Positions 9,669 through 20,320 are shown, counted from the first letter of the stretch. The stretch is DNA of 64,000 bases from Teredinibacter purpureus (GCF_014217335.1 NZ_CP060092.1:3675501-3739500); one strand, 5' to 3'. A program made the numbers and translations. Notes: generated by a model not told the origin, from the letters alone.

Positions 9669-10571
9669 ATGAACAAAACACAGCAAAAACGATTCGATTC
9701 ACTGTACCGCAAGCATGTTAGCGCATTGAAACGGCAAGGCAAAGCCGATACAACTATCGATGTTTATTCTCGCGCCCTTAGGCGTATTACAGCGTTTTTC
9801 GACTGCCCGCCTGATACCCTTACCCAAGAACACTTCGAAGCCTATTTCGAATCCCTTGTTCGCACCCACTCATGGTCTACCGTCAAAGTCGATCGCAATG
9901 GCCTCCAATTCTTCTATAAGTACGTACTCAAAAAAGAGTGGAACTGGGTCGAGATTGTTCGGCCACCTAAAGTCAAAACCCTTCCCGATGTGTTAACGCT
10001 AAAAGAACTCGAACGCCTACTGAATGGTACCCGGGAGTTACGCTTTCAGGCCTTTATCTTTACTTCGTTTAGTATGGGGCTTCGTCTTGCTGAAGCCCTG
10101 AACCTTCAGGTTGGCGATATTGATAGTGAGCGTATGAAGATTCACGTTCGATGCGCTAAAGGTAAGAAAGATCGCTACGTCACCTTGCCGCAGTCAACAC
10201 TACAGACCTTACGCGCTTACTGGGCAACACACCGCCACCCTAGGTTCCTATTTCCGCGTGGACGCGACGCTCAGGAGCGGCATACAGCAACAGCCGCCAT
10301 GGACCGAGGCGGTCTTCAGAAGTCTTTTAAGGCCATTGTAAAAGACGTAGGTATTAGTAAAGCGATCACCATTCATAGCTTGCGGCACTGCTACGGTACG
10401 CTATTGACAGAAGCCGGTGTAGGCCTACGCTCTATTCAGCATGAAATGGGACACGAATGCCCAAAGACTACAGCGTTGTATACACAGCTATCCAATCACA
10501 CAGACGTTAATGCGGGCAAACGCATCAACGCACTCATGAACAAGCTGCGTATTTTGTGGGGCCAAGCATGA
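9669..10571 (+). CDS. Tyrosine recombinase carried by an IS91-type element
   Basis: The 300-residue protein is a complete tyrosine recombinase. It has a SAM-like core-binding domain (about 10-95) and a catalytic domain with Arg in GLRLAEALNL (about 140), HSLRH (about 240), GHEC (about 263) and the nucleophile Tyr in ALYTQLS (about 272). Its stop codon overlaps the start of the downstream IS91-type transposase by ATGA, so the two are translationally coupled. Some IS91-group elements carry such a recombinase, whose job in transposition is not settled. A strong hairpin overlaps its ribosome-binding site. Confidence 0.88.
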   Translation: MNKTQQKRFDSLYRKHVSALKRQGKADTTIDVYSRALRRITAFFDCPPDTLTQEHFEAYFESLVRTHSWSTVKVDRNGLQFFYKYVLKKEWNWVEIVRPPKVKTLPDVLTLKELERLLNGTRELRFQAFIFTSFSMGLRLAEALNLQVGDIDSERMKIHVRCAKGKKDRYVTLPQSTLQTLRAYWATHRHPRFLFPRGRDAQERHTATAAMDRGGLQKSFKAIVKDVGISKAITIHSLRHCYGTLLTEAGVGLRSIQHEMGHECPKTTALYTQLSNHTDVNAGKRINALMNKLRILWGQA

Positions 10572-11638
10572 GTACGCCAGCGCACACCCTACAAGCTATC
10601 ACTGAAAAGTATCGAACCCGTTTTGAGTCTCGCTATAGATCCAAGATTAACAAAGATCAATGGTCGGCCTTGAACGCCATAACCGGTTGTCGTAAAGGGC
10701 AGTATGGCGAACTAGGCACAACCTGTTCTTCTTGCCCCTACAGCCAAAACATTCCGCAATCATGCGGGCATAGGGCCTGTAATCAATGCCAATATGGCAG
10801 CACTCAAGACTGGCTTGAACGGCAATTACAAAAACAGCTGCCCGTAGATTACTACATGGCGACCTTTACGTTGCCAAGCGAGTTAAGAGCCCTATCAAAA
10901 GCCCATCGTAAAACGGTATACAGGCTTTTACTCGAATCGGCGACGAAGACTCTAAAGACATTCGGGCTAAATAAGCGAGGCTTTGAGGCAGAACTGGGCA
11001 TGTGCGCAGTATTGCATACTCACTCACGACGCCTCGACTACCACCCTCACGTTCATATTGTCATTCCTGGTGGTGGCCTGCACCGCCGCCGAAAGGAATG
11101 GCGCAAGCTAAAAGGCAAATACCTATTTAACGGCCGAGCCCTCGCCAAGGTATTCCGAGGAGTCTTTTTAAAGGCACTCAATGATGCGGGGCTACCACCT
11201 CATAAATCACCTAAGAAATGGATTGTTCAGTGCACTAAGGTCGGACGAGGTAAAGAGGCGCTGCAATACTTATCGCGGTACTTATACCGCGGAGTAATCG
11301 CCAACACCAATATCGTTGCCGACGACGGCACCCACATTACGTTTCAATACATCGATAGCAAAACAAAGATAAGAAAAACCCGCACGCTACTGGGCGAAGA
11401 TTTTTTGTATCTTTTGCTTCAACACGTATTACCCAAAGGGTTTAGGCGAGCGCGCGACTACGGTTTCTTACATGGAAACGCCAAGCGTATATTGCGCATT
11501 GTTCAGTGGATACTAAAAGTGGATATTGAGAACACCACACAGAAAGAGCCTCAAATGAAAAAGCGAATGATGTGCCCCAAGTGTCACTCAATAATGAATG
11601 TAATAGGTAGGCACTGGCTTAAACCATCCCCAAGCTAG
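10568..11638 (+). CDS. IS91-family HUH transposase
   Basis: The 356-residue protein is a rolling-circle-type transposase. It has an N-terminal zinc-binding region (CSSCPYSQ, then CGHRACNQCQYG), the HUH metal motif in HPHVHIVIPGGG (about 160) and a catalytic Tyr region SRYLYRG (about 235). A C-terminal CPKC motif also occurs. I chose ATG 10568, which overlaps the recombinase stop, over the in-frame GTG at 10556. The element appears intact at gene level and sits between two attC sites. Confidence 0.88.
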   Translation: MSTPAHTLQAITEKYRTRFESRYRSKINKDQWSALNAITGCRKGQYGELGTTCSSCPYSQNIPQSCGHRACNQCQYGSTQDWLERQLQKQLPVDYYMATFTLPSELRALSKAHRKTVYRLLLESATKTLKTFGLNKRGFEAELGMCAVLHTHSRRLDYHPHVHIVIPGGGLHRRRKEWRKLKGKYLFNGRALAKVFRGVFLKALNDAGLPPHKSPKKWIVQCTKVGRGKEALQYLSRYLYRGVIANTNIVADDGTHITFQYIDSKTKIRKTRTLLGEDFLYLLLQHVLPKGFRRARDYGFLHGNAKRILRIVQWILKVDIENTTQKEPQMKKRMMCPKCHSIMNVIGRHWLKPSPS

Positions 11639-11744
11639 CGCACGAATAAAGTAACAAAAAAGCCATTTAAATAGGAGAACCACTACACGATGACGCAGTG
11701 ATTTTTAATCACCTACTGGGTGAGGACTCTGTTCGCCCAACAAA

Positions 11745-11772
11745 AATAGTGCCGACAAAAACCGGCACTATT
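11745..11772. terminator. Hairpin downstream of IS91-type transposase
   Basis: A perfect 10-bp stem (AATAGTGCCG / CGGCACTATT) with an 8-base loop. It could be a terminator or the subterminal hairpin of the IS91-type element. Confidence 0.5.
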
Positions 11773-11826
11773 ACAAACACCTCCTATCGACTTATTTACT
11801 AATAAAGAGCTCGACCACGGGCTTGT

Positions 11827-11874
11827 TCAACAATGAGATATGTCGCGGCAAGCGCGACATATCCTTATTTGTTA
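11827..11874 (-). other. Short attC site
   Basis: It begins TCAACAATGAG and ends TTGTTATAG around a strong stem (GATATGTCGCG / CGCGACATATC). It belongs to the lipoprotein cassette. Confidence 0.75.
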
Positions 11875-11881
11875 TAGCGTA

Positions 11882-12292
11882 CTAGTAAAGCTTGACTGGA
11901 CACTTTGTCGTAGACCCCTTGCTTAACTTTACAGTAGGTTTACGATCAAAATCTTTAGAGCTACCATCGTGTGTAACGTATGTTGTATACCCTTTTTTGG
12001 TGACGCACCAGTTCCAATAATATACTTCCATACCGTGCATAACCATAACTTCCATCCTCCACTCCTTAGAGCTAGGAAAACGAGCCTCACCTTTATAGTT
12101 TGTCACGACCTCCATTCGAGTTTTCTCATTACCGTATGGATATGCATTCGACACCAATACAACGGTAGCTCCTTGTAATGGCACACCGAATTCATCTACA
12201 ACCAAAATGTTCGATCTTGGCTGTAATGTTTTGTATACCGGATAACAACCCGACAACAAAACACAAAATAAGAGAACAGAGATAATCTTCAT
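11882..12292 (-). CDS. Predicted lipoprotein (cassette gene)
   Basis: The 136-residue product starts with a lipoprotein signal ending in the lipobox LSGC (Cys 16). The mature part resembles a small carboxypeptidase-regulatory-like beta-sandwich (NILVVDEFGVPLQGATVVLV), a fold often found in surface lipoproteins. The function is unknown. It lies between an attC site on one side and a group II intron 3' end on the other. Confidence 0.7.
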   Translation of the reverse strand: MKIISVLLFCVLLSGCYPVYKTLQPRSNILVVDEFGVPLQGATVVLVSNAYPYGNEKTRMEVVTNYKGEARFPSSKEWRMEVMVMHGMEVYYWNWCVTKKGYTTYVTHDGSSKDFDRKPTVKLSKGSTTKCPVKLY

Positions 12293-12300
12293 AGATTTGA

Positions 12301-12547
12301 GCTAGTCATGGTAGAACGGCCAGTTACCCGAACCGCCCCCATACAGATCCGGACGTGCGGAATTACCGCATCCGGCTCTTCAATAATATCGTTGCTCGTG
12401 TAAATCACGAACCCTCAATACCAATCTACTGTAATGTATCGCTTCGACACACGCATAGGTTGGATCTGAAAATATCTTAACATGTCCTTAAAACCATTCC
12501 AGCTAAAACTCCGCTTCTGACTGCGACGGTTAAGCCATTTATATAAG
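12301..12547 (-). mobile_element. Group II intron, 3' fragment (247 bp)
   Basis: It aligns with the last 247 bases of the complete intron (38006-38252) without visible differences. It covers the C-terminal codons of the reverse transcriptase and the domain V hairpin (GAGCCGGATGCGG on the minus strand). It is cut off by the IS21 element at 12548. Confidence 0.85.
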
Positions 12548-12615
12548 TGTCAACGCCAGCTTAAAACTGACCCACTTTTACCGATTATCGCCAAAGTAAA
12601 ACTGACCCACCCCGT

Positions 12616-14411
<1,796 letters not shown>

Positions 14412-14505
14412 GTCACCGCCTAGCTATTAATCCGGCGGCTATAGTGCCTCAGGTGGGTCAATTTTCATTTGGCGTTAGTGGGTCATTTTTACATTGGCGT
14501 TAACA

Positions 14506-14552
14506 TCTATGTTCGTTAATCACTTTCATTGCACTTCAGTTGATAACCTGGG
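14506..14552. mobile_element. IS30 right-end remnant
   Basis: It matches the final 47 bases of the complete IS30 copies (from TCTATGTTCG to CCTGGG). Directly after it the repeated cassette resumes at TGTACC, the position that follows attC in intact copies. Confidence 0.85.
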
Positions 14553-14678
14553 TGTACCAAACACCTACTCACTTTTAACTACGCTGCTACGCCAATTGCT
14601 GTATTTTTTTAAAAAGCCTGAAGCTTTGGTTAGACCCAACTATAACCGTGGGATAGCCAAAACAGAAGGCATAAAATT
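14553..14678. repeat. Truncated copy of a repeated integron cassette
   Basis: These 126 bases match the start of the cassette seen at 40107, 44164 and 49168. The copy is cut by an IS66 end at 14679. It shows that integron sequence reaches the left flank of the peptide cluster. Confidence 0.8.
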
Positions 14679-14797
14679 GTAAGCGCCAAACCAACCACAC
14701 CTTATCGAGACCTCAATAACCCGATATTCTAATGCCTCCCATAACACCGAAGGAGGCATCATGAGAAAATACCGTAAATACGATTGGCCAAAGCTAA
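14679..14797 (+). mobile_element. IS66 end fragment
   Basis: It matches, inverted, the right end of the complete IS66 at 18064-17946, from GTAAGCGCC through the first 12 codons of tnpA. It then breaks off. Confidence 0.85.
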
Positions 14798-14946
14798 TTA
14801 TGGATCTTCCTCCTACGACGGAAATTTGCATAAGAAATCTTTTGTTTCTTGCAAAAATCTGTCATGGTCAGGTCAGAGGATTCATACCTCTCATATAGGG
14901 TCTGCCACTCTGATTCAGATAGGCGGGGAGATCTGTGTTTGGCCAT
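14794..14946 (-). pseudogene. Remnant of a different IS66-type tnpA
   Basis: A 50-codon frame on the minus strand reads SESEWQTLYERYESSDLTM then DFCKKQKISYANF. This is the N-terminal helix-turn-helix pattern of IS66 TnpA proteins, with a GAGGTGA ribosome-binding site. It is not the tnpA of the neighbouring IS66 and is cut off at the junction with it. Confidence 0.65.
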
Positions 14947-15054
14947 GGTTATTCACCTCAGAAAAGTTAATGAGGTGTGCAAAGTAATTGTTTGCAGCAA
15001 TGGAGGGTAGAACGGGCTGGAATGAACGCTTACGTGTTAGTGACATATAATAAA

Positions 15055-15073
15055 GGGGGGTAAACATACCCCC
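15055..15073 (-). terminator. Terminator-like hairpin after precursor 1
   Basis: On the minus strand GGGGGTA pairs with TACCCCC around a short loop, then CTTTATTAT follows. It lies 15 bases after the stop of the outlying precursor gene. Confidence 0.6.
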
Positions 15074-15087
15074 ACTCTGCTAATAAC

Positions 15088-15351
15088 TTAAGCCCCCCCC
15101 GAAGAGCTGGAACTACTAGAGCTAGAACTAGAGCTAGAACTAGAGCTGGAGCTGGAGCTAGAGCTGGAACCAGGATCAGACCCAGATACAGATCCATTAA
15201 CTGAAGGTCCGCTCCAGCTGAAATTAAAATAGTAACTAAAGGACCAATCTCCCCCAGCGACAGACTGAATTTCAACCTCAGACAACTCTCTTAACGGGCT
15301 AAATTCCAAGCTGACAATACTTTTTAGTTCATTCTGATTTAATTTTCGCAT
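15088..15351 (-). CDS. Double-glycine-leader precursor peptide 1 with 23-Ser tail
   Basis: The 87-residue peptide has three parts. Residues 1-34 are a leader (MRKLNQNELKSIVS...IQSVAGG) ending in the GG cleavage signal for C39-peptidase exporters. Residues 35-61 are a core with Trp at core positions 2 and 12, many aromatics and a GP. Then come 23 consecutive Ser and a final GGA. AAGGA lies seven bases before ATG 15351, so the in-frame ATG at 15372 is not used. The leader is almost identical to those of the two precursors at 30.1-30.7 kb. Those are 15 kb away at the exporter end of the cluster, while this one is separated from the rest by an IS66. Confidence 0.9.
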   Translation of the reverse strand: MRKLNQNELKSIVSLEFSPLRELSEVEIQSVAGGDWSFSYYFNFSWSGPSVNGSVSGSDPGSSSSSSSSSSSSSSSSSSSSSSSGGA

Positions 15352-15391
15352 ACTAAAATCCTTAATTAGCACTCATCAAGAGGCAGCGCTT

Positions 15392-15481
15392 CTATGGGAA
15401 AATGAAAGTCATACCTTTTACCGCGAAGTAGACACCTAGGGAAACTCCAACAACTGCATCAAACAACAAGGGTATGATCAT
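15392..15481 (-). CDS. Candidate tiny membrane peptide upstream of precursor 1
   Basis: A 29-codon frame from ATG 15481 encodes a single hydrophobic segment (LLFDAVVGVSLGVYFAV). There is no good ribosome-binding site. I list it only because class IIb microcin immunity proteins are small membrane proteins next to the precursor and no other immunity candidate is visible. It could be chance. Confidence 0.2.
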   Translation of the reverse strand: MIIPLLFDAVVGVSLGVYFAVKGMTFIFP

Positions 15482-15809
15482 CAATTTTATAATAGTAACC
15501 GTCGATACCTGAGAGAATACTGATTATATATTTACACTCCTTACAGTAAGGAATGCCATTTCAACATATGTCCTAAGAGCAGTTGCATTTTTCAAGATCA
15601 CGCTCTATCGGACACTCTTCAAAAATTCACAAATCCGTCGCCCTTCTTTTCATACAACCTAGGCATAAATACGTGAATCACTGAAGCCAAATAGCTTGAG
15701 GTCATTGCCCTCATTGCCTAGATCCTTTCAATGGAGAGTCTAATAATCTTAGATCCTCTAACCAAGGAGACATCATAACATCAAGCGTAAGCGCCAAACC
15801 AACCCCAGG

Positions 15810-17312
15810 TTAATCAAGCGCTACATTCCAGGGTAGCAAAGAACCCATAGTGTTATCACTACTTAGGTTTGGCAACGTTTCAAACACATGGCGCAAGTAT
15901 TCATAGGGATTCAACCCGTTCGCCTTTGCCGTTTCTACCAGACTATAGATATTTGCACTGGCACGTGCGCCAGCCTGACTTTTTGCAAAGAGCCAGTTTT
16001 TCCTGCCGATCGTAAATGGGCGTATTGAACGCTCAGCTGCATTATTATCAATCGGGTACGAGCCGTCTTCAACGTAATTGGTAAGCCTATTCCATTGATT
16101 AGCGAGATACACAAGAGCTTTACCCAAAGCTGTTTTCGGCGGCACCGTTAATAAACTTTTATCCAACCATTTTCTTAGTTTTTCCAGGGTTGGTTTGGCC
16201 TCCTTTTGCCTGATTTCAAAGCGCTTATCCGGGGGATCATGTTTAGTTCTAGATTCGATTTGATAAAGTTTTTGTATATAGTTTATTGCTACGTCTGCTT
16301 TTCCTGTTTTTTTCTTCAGTTGAGCCTTTTGGGCTTCTATAAACTTTCGGCGTGCATGCGCCCAGCAACCTAAGCGTACTATGTCATAACTATTACAAGC
16401 AGGCTGATAGCCATCGTAACCGTCGACCATTATGGCTTTTGTTTGATTGGATAAAAACGCATTGGGTGTTTCTTGTGATCGCGAAGGTGAGTAATGATAA
16501 AGGAGCACCGGTTGATCTCCGAAGCTTGCCATTAGCCATAGATAACTTTTACTTTGCGCTTTCTTTCCCGGCTCATCTAAAACTTGCAGCGTGGTTTCAT
16601 CCAGATGTAATAATTCTTTTTGCTGTAAGTAACTTTGCAATGAATCAATCAGTGGCTGAACAAGATCACCGACTTTAACCATCCAATTCGCCAGGTTTGT
16701 ACGATCTAGTTCAATGCCGATCCGCTTAAACATCTCACTTTGGCGATAAAGTGGCAATGCATCGCAATATTTTTGCGTCGCAATGTAAGCTAGAAGCCCT
16801 GGACTTGCAATGCTCTTCTCGATCGGGAGTTTCACTGAGCGCGCGGCTGTTTTTATGTGGCCTTCGCAGCAAGGGCAAGCGTATTTGAGTCGACGATGAC
16901 GAATGACTTTTATTTGAGCTGGAATAATATCTAATTGCTCAAGGTCATCGCTACCGATAACCTCAAGTTCTGTTCCGTCATGAGGGCAGACTTTATCTTC
17001 TTCGGGAAGGTCGTGAATAATATCTTCCCTAGGGAGCTCATCAGGAATGCTGACGCGCGGCTTGCATTTTCGCTCGTGCGATTTTACGGTTGTTGTTACC
17101 GATTCATCCTCAGTGGATACATCTTCGGCGAGAGATTCAGCCTCGTTAAAGAGGCCGAGTTGATCTGGTGATATTTTTTCGCTGGAAGCGGAAAATTTTT
17201 TATGAAGAAAAAGACGGATTTGTTCCTTTAACGATTCTACTTGCACATCACGCCTTGCAAGCTCTTCTCGCAATAATTCATTTTCTTTTTCTAGCTTCGC
17301 CACGTCATTCAT
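15810..17312 (-). CDS. tnpC: IS66 transposase TnpC
   Basis: The 500-residue DDE transposase shows the IS66 layout: an N-terminal coiled coil (LEKENELLREELARR), a zinc-finger region (VCPHDGTEL, then YACPCCEGHIKTA), and the catalytic core with LHLDETTLQV, GCWAHARRKF and NNAAERSIRPFTIGRKNWLF. The length is typical and no break is visible. Confidence 0.95.
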   Translation of the reverse strand: MNDVAKLEKENELLREELARRDVQVESLKEQIRLFLHKKFSASSEKISPDQLGLFNEAESLAEDVSTEDESVTTTVKSHERKCKPRVSIPDELPREDIIHDLPEEDKVCPHDGTELEVIGSDDLEQLDIIPAQIKVIRHRRLKYACPCCEGHIKTAARSVKLPIEKSIASPGLLAYIATQKYCDALPLYRQSEMFKRIGIELDRTNLANWMVKVGDLVQPLIDSLQSYLQQKELLHLDETTLQVLDEPGKKAQSKSYLWLMASFGDQPVLLYHYSPSRSQETPNAFLSNQTKAIMVDGYDGYQPACNSYDIVRLGCWAHARRKFIEAQKAQLKKKTGKADVAINYIQKLYQIESRTKHDPPDKRFEIRQKEAKPTLEKLRKWLDKSLLTVPPKTALGKALVYLANQWNRLTNYVEDGSYPIDNNAAERSIRPFTIGRKNWLFAKSQAGARASANIYSLVETAKANGLNPYEYLRHVFETLPNLSSDNTMGSLLPWNVALD

Positions 17313-17335
17313 GGCTGTGGATTATACCAAAATAC

Positions 17336-17692
17336 CTATCCTACAGCACTATAGATGAGCTGCTTATGAGGTTTTATTTGTGTGATATCGAACCCGCGTA
17401 ATAGCCAATGCCATTGCTCACTATCGATTTTTATGGTTTCGCTACTTGAGCGCTTTGGCCATTTAAACTTCTCTTTCTCTAAGCGCTTTTGCCAGAGAAC
17501 GAAGCCTGTTTCATCCCAATAAAGTACTTTGAGCTGAGAGCGGCGCTTATTACAGAAAACGAAAATGGCGCGGTCAAAAGGCGATAACGCCATATCATCT
17601 GATACGATCAACGATAGACCGTTAATGGCTTTTCTGAAGTCCACAGGGTCTCGATGCAAATAAACGTTGATGGAGTTTGACCACTTAATCAT
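17336..17692 (-). CDS. tnpB: IS66 accessory protein TnpB
   Basis: The roughly 118-residue IS66 Orf2-like protein has the family core VYLHRDPVDFRKAINGLS near its start and the FVFCNKRRSQLKVLYWDETGF-type segment (about 65-85). I start it at ATG 17692, which overlaps the tnpA stop (ATGA). The longer frame to 17746 lies inside tnpA. It is needed for IS66 transposition by an unclear mechanism. Confidence 0.9.
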   Translation of the reverse strand: MIKWSNSINVYLHRDPVDFRKAINGLSLIVSDDMALSPFDRAIFVFCNKRRSQLKVLYWDETGFVLWQKRLEKEKFKWPKRSSSETIKIDSEQWHWLLRGFDITQIKPHKQLIYSAVG

Positions 17693-17982
17693 GCGAGACT
17701 GTGCACTAGAGTCGTAAAAGACTGTAACTGCATGCTGGTAGGGCATTCGATTTTACATCGACCTACGACGATTATTAGGCTGGTTTTTGCGGTGGCCGTT
17801 TGCTGCGGCTCGACCTCCAACTCGATGAACTTGGTTTTATCTTGGTTGCGGTGTTTATGTAGCTGTTGATTGAAATAGCGTGAGTTTATGTCACGCTCCT
17901 TGCAAAATTGAGTTTGGGTTTTATCGCTAGCCTCAAAATCTACAATTAGCTTTGGCCAATCGTATTTACGGTATTTTCTCAT
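17689..17982 (-). CDS. tnpA: IS66 accessory protein TnpA
   Basis: The 97-residue protein carries the N-terminal helix-turn-helix pattern of IS66 TnpA (KLIVDFEASDKTQTQFCKER). A GGAGG ribosome-binding site precedes ATG 17982. It overlaps tnpB at its stop. Confidence 0.88.
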   Translation of the reverse strand: MRKYRKYDWPKLIVDFEASDKTQTQFCKERDINSRYFNQQLHKHRNQDKTKFIELEVEPQQTATAKTSLIIVVGRCKIECPTSMQLQSFTTLVHSLA

Positions 17983-18113
17983 GATGCCTCCTTCGGTGTT
18001 ATGGGAGGCATTAGAATATCGGGTTATTGAGGTCTCGATAAGGTGTGGTTGGTTTGGCGCTTACCATCAAGCTAATAATTATGGTGAAGAACCTAAGCTC
18101 CTCCTCATACTGG

Positions 18114-19007
18114 CTAGGCCTTTACTAACAGTCCCACCATTCGTTTTTTATATAACTTTACAGATCCACTGAGATAATCGTGGAAAAATCCCAATTTAAA
18201 CATACTCCACAAAATACCTTTAGCAGAGGGATAGTTTGAGAACTCAATATGAAGCCTTAATGCCCACCGCATCATTATGCAATATTGCAAAGGATTGGAA
18301 CTGAAAAAGTGCGAGTGTTCCATAAATATCCTCTCATAAACATTAAGGTCTGAATATATTTCAAAACTTGAAGCCAGGCGACTAATATGGTCTTCGTACT
18401 TTACTATACCAATAAAACTCACTGATACTGGATTCATTCCACGACTTAATAGACGAACCATAAGCTCGGTGTCCTCAGCAACCTTGTATGAATGGTTAAA
18501 CATACCAGCCGCAATAAGATCATCACGCCGAATGAGAAAGCCAAAACTAGCTCCTATCGAAAGAGCGTCTCTAGTTGCCTCAAATGAGCTCTCATAGACA
18601 TCAGGGTAAGTCCTATACAACCTTCGTTGATCAGCATTGATATTTGATTGAACAAATTCAACACCACACCAAAAGAATGTATTCGAATAACTAGATGCTT
18701 CTATATTTGAAGCCATATACTCCAAATAACCTGGCCGAAACTCATCATCATCATCCAAGAAAGCGACCCATTCATTTTTTGCCGCTAACAATCCAGTATT
18801 ACGAGTATTAGAGACACCTTGGGTGGAGGCGTGTCTGATGTAGATCACCTCAGTCTCAAACTCAGACAGGATCTCATCATAGGACTCAGCGGAACAATCA
18901 TCGACAACAATAATTTCAACACCTCGCACCTCTTGAGCCAATACACTTCTTATAGCCCTGACTAGGTAGGATGGTCTATCTAATGTTGGAATAACGACGG
19001 TAAACAT
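18114..19007 (-). CDS. Family 2 glycosyltransferase (cluster copy B)
   Basis: The 297-residue GT-A enzyme should transfer a sugar from a nucleotide donor. FTVVIPTLDRPSYLVRAIRSVL opens the Rossmann part, IIVVDDCS is the donor-binding Asp, and WVAFLDDDDEF (about 92) is the metal-binding DXD. The C-terminal half (GASFGFLIRR, VAEDTELMVRLL, VKYEDHISRL, VYERIFMEHSHFF) closely matches the second GT2 of the cluster at 25.4-26.4 kb, so the two are paralogues. It is the last gene of the operon before the IS66. By context it probably glycosylates the peptide or extends a glycan on it. Confidence 0.88.
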   Translation of the reverse strand: MFTVVIPTLDRPSYLVRAIRSVLAQEVRGVEIIVVDDCSAESYDEILSEFETEVIYIRHASTQGVSNTRNTGLLAAKNEWVAFLDDDDEFRPGYLEYMASNIEASSYSNTFFWCGVEFVQSNINADQRRLYRTYPDVYESSFEATRDALSIGASFGFLIRRDDLIAAGMFNHSYKVAEDTELMVRLLSRGMNPVSVSFIGIVKYEDHISRLASSFEIYSDLNVYERIFMEHSHFFSSNPLQYCIMMRWALRLHIEFSNYPSAKGILWSMFKLGFFHDYLSGSVKLYKKRMVGLLVKA

Positions 19008-19123
19008 AAGGACAGACTACGTAAATTAACAAAATTGAGGAAAATTCCAGAAACTTTTTAACAGACAAGAGAAGATGAAAATAGAAACTGTTCTTATCTT
19101 TTACATGATGCTTGCAGATGATC

Positions 19124-20320
19124 CTACTCAGCATCCTTACGTAGAAAAAGGAACTGGTCGAAATATAAGGGTGGTACCCTACCCGCGAAAAGACCCCGCA
19201 CAATACTAGTGACATTAGTGCAACGATCCAAGCAATTTGCCCAGTCCGTCAACTTATCCTTATTAAACGTAGTTAAATGGCCATACTCTCTATGAGGCTC
19301 AGCCTCAAAAGGCACATGGACAATGAGCATTGATTTAGTAATAGACCACAGCCTTTTAAAAATTTGTAATGAATCTTCATCGTTGAAATGCTCGAGAATA
19401 TCATTGGCTGTAACAATGTCTGAATCGATCTCTGAAGGGTTCACATTAAACAAATCTAAGCGGCTCAGCTTAATTTCACTTAAATCAATCTCGCAAGTCT
19501 TTGATAACAGATCAATCGTACGATGTGGAAGCTCTAGACATAGATCTGAGCACTCGATTCTAGCAATATTAGTCTTTAACCCTTCAGCTATATTCAAAGA
19601 ATTTACTAGAACAGGAAAGTGAGCAGTATTCGTTGCCACATCATGCAAAGTCAACCCATCACTATCCTGAAACAATTTCCCTATCGCATAGATTTCAATA
19701 AAGTACATAGTTGAAAAGTTCTCTACATGCGTGGCTACATCCACTGGCTCAGAGTCAGACAACTTACGATAGTTTCCAAGCATTTTCAGATGTGTATTAA
19801 CTGTCTTTCTTTCATTCAGTGCTTCGACTGATATATTGCAGGTCATCCCAACTATGTGATGATACAAAAGAATGATCGCACTAAACACACCATGATCCAT
19901 ATTCTCTAAACGGGTTAGGCTCAACTCTCTTGCTCGATCCTTTAACTGAATACTTAGAATTGAATCAATTGACTGATCTAGACTGTCGATCAAATCCTCT
20001 CTCTCAGAAAGGCCTAAAGATCTAGGTTGAAAAATAAGGAATGAAAGATCATCAACTTCCATATAAACCGCTTTAAGGCAATCGGTATCCAAGGACCAGC
20101 ACCGAGATCCTAGCTTCAATGCAAGGGCACCCACATTAAGGGCGTCAATTCTAGGGCTTGCATAAATATGACTAACCGATTGCCCGCCGGCTGTATCTAT
20201 CTTTGAGAATACAAAGGGAAACCCTTTAAAATATTTCTCGGCAACATTGGCTTTCCTACGTGAAAAGACATTTTCGAAAAGGCGCGTTAACATTGATTTA
20301 GACTTCCAAAAATTACTCAA
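19124..20320 (-). CDS. Putative SAM-dependent methyltransferase
   Basis: Most of the 398 residues are not recognisable. The C-terminal third resembles a class I methyltransferase: LHDVATNTAHFPVLVNSL (motif I region, about 225), NIARIECSDL (motif II region), DIVTANDILEHFNDEDSLQ (motif IV-like, about 307) and the GHLTTFN segment often seen in methyltransferases tied to glycan pathways. The glycine-rich motif I is poor, so activity is uncertain. It lies between the GT2 and DUF6492-like genes and would fit methylation of a sugar in the peptide decoration. Confidence 0.6.
   Translation of the reverse strand: MSNFWKSKSMLTRLFENVFSRRKANVAEKYFKGFPFVFSKIDTAGGQSVSHIYASPRIDALNVGALALKLGSRCWSLDTDCLKAVYMEVDDLSFLIFQPRSLGLSEREDLIDSLDQSIDSILSIQLKDRARELSLTRLENMDHGVFSAIILLYHHIVGMTCNISVEALNERKTVNTHLKMLGNYRKLSDSEPVDVATHVENFSTMYFIEIYAIGKLFQDSDGLTLHDVATNTAHFPVLVNSLNIAEGLKTNIARIECSDLCLELPHRTIDLLSKTCEIDLSEIKLSRLDLFNVNPSEIDSDIVTANDILEHFNDEDSLQIFKRLWSITKSMLIVHVPFEAEPHREYGHLTTFNKDKLTDWANCLDRCTNVTSIVRGLFAGRVPPLYFDQFLFLRKDAE

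Larger units (their letters stand above)
15787..18064 (-). mobile_element. Complete IS66-family element with 8-bp target duplication
   Basis: The 2278-bp element has inverted ends GTAAGCGCCAAACCAACC / GGTTGGTTTGGCGCTTAC and carries tnpA, tnpB and tnpC. The flanks are perfect direct repeats CATCAAGC (15779-15786 and 18065-18072), which marks a recent and clean insertion. It separates precursor 1 from the rest of the peptide cluster. Confidence 0.95.

Noticed and set aside
15030..15275. Minus-strand frame with LALVLALV repeats over precursor 1
   Set aside because: It is the alternate reading of the Ser-codon repeat in precursor 1.
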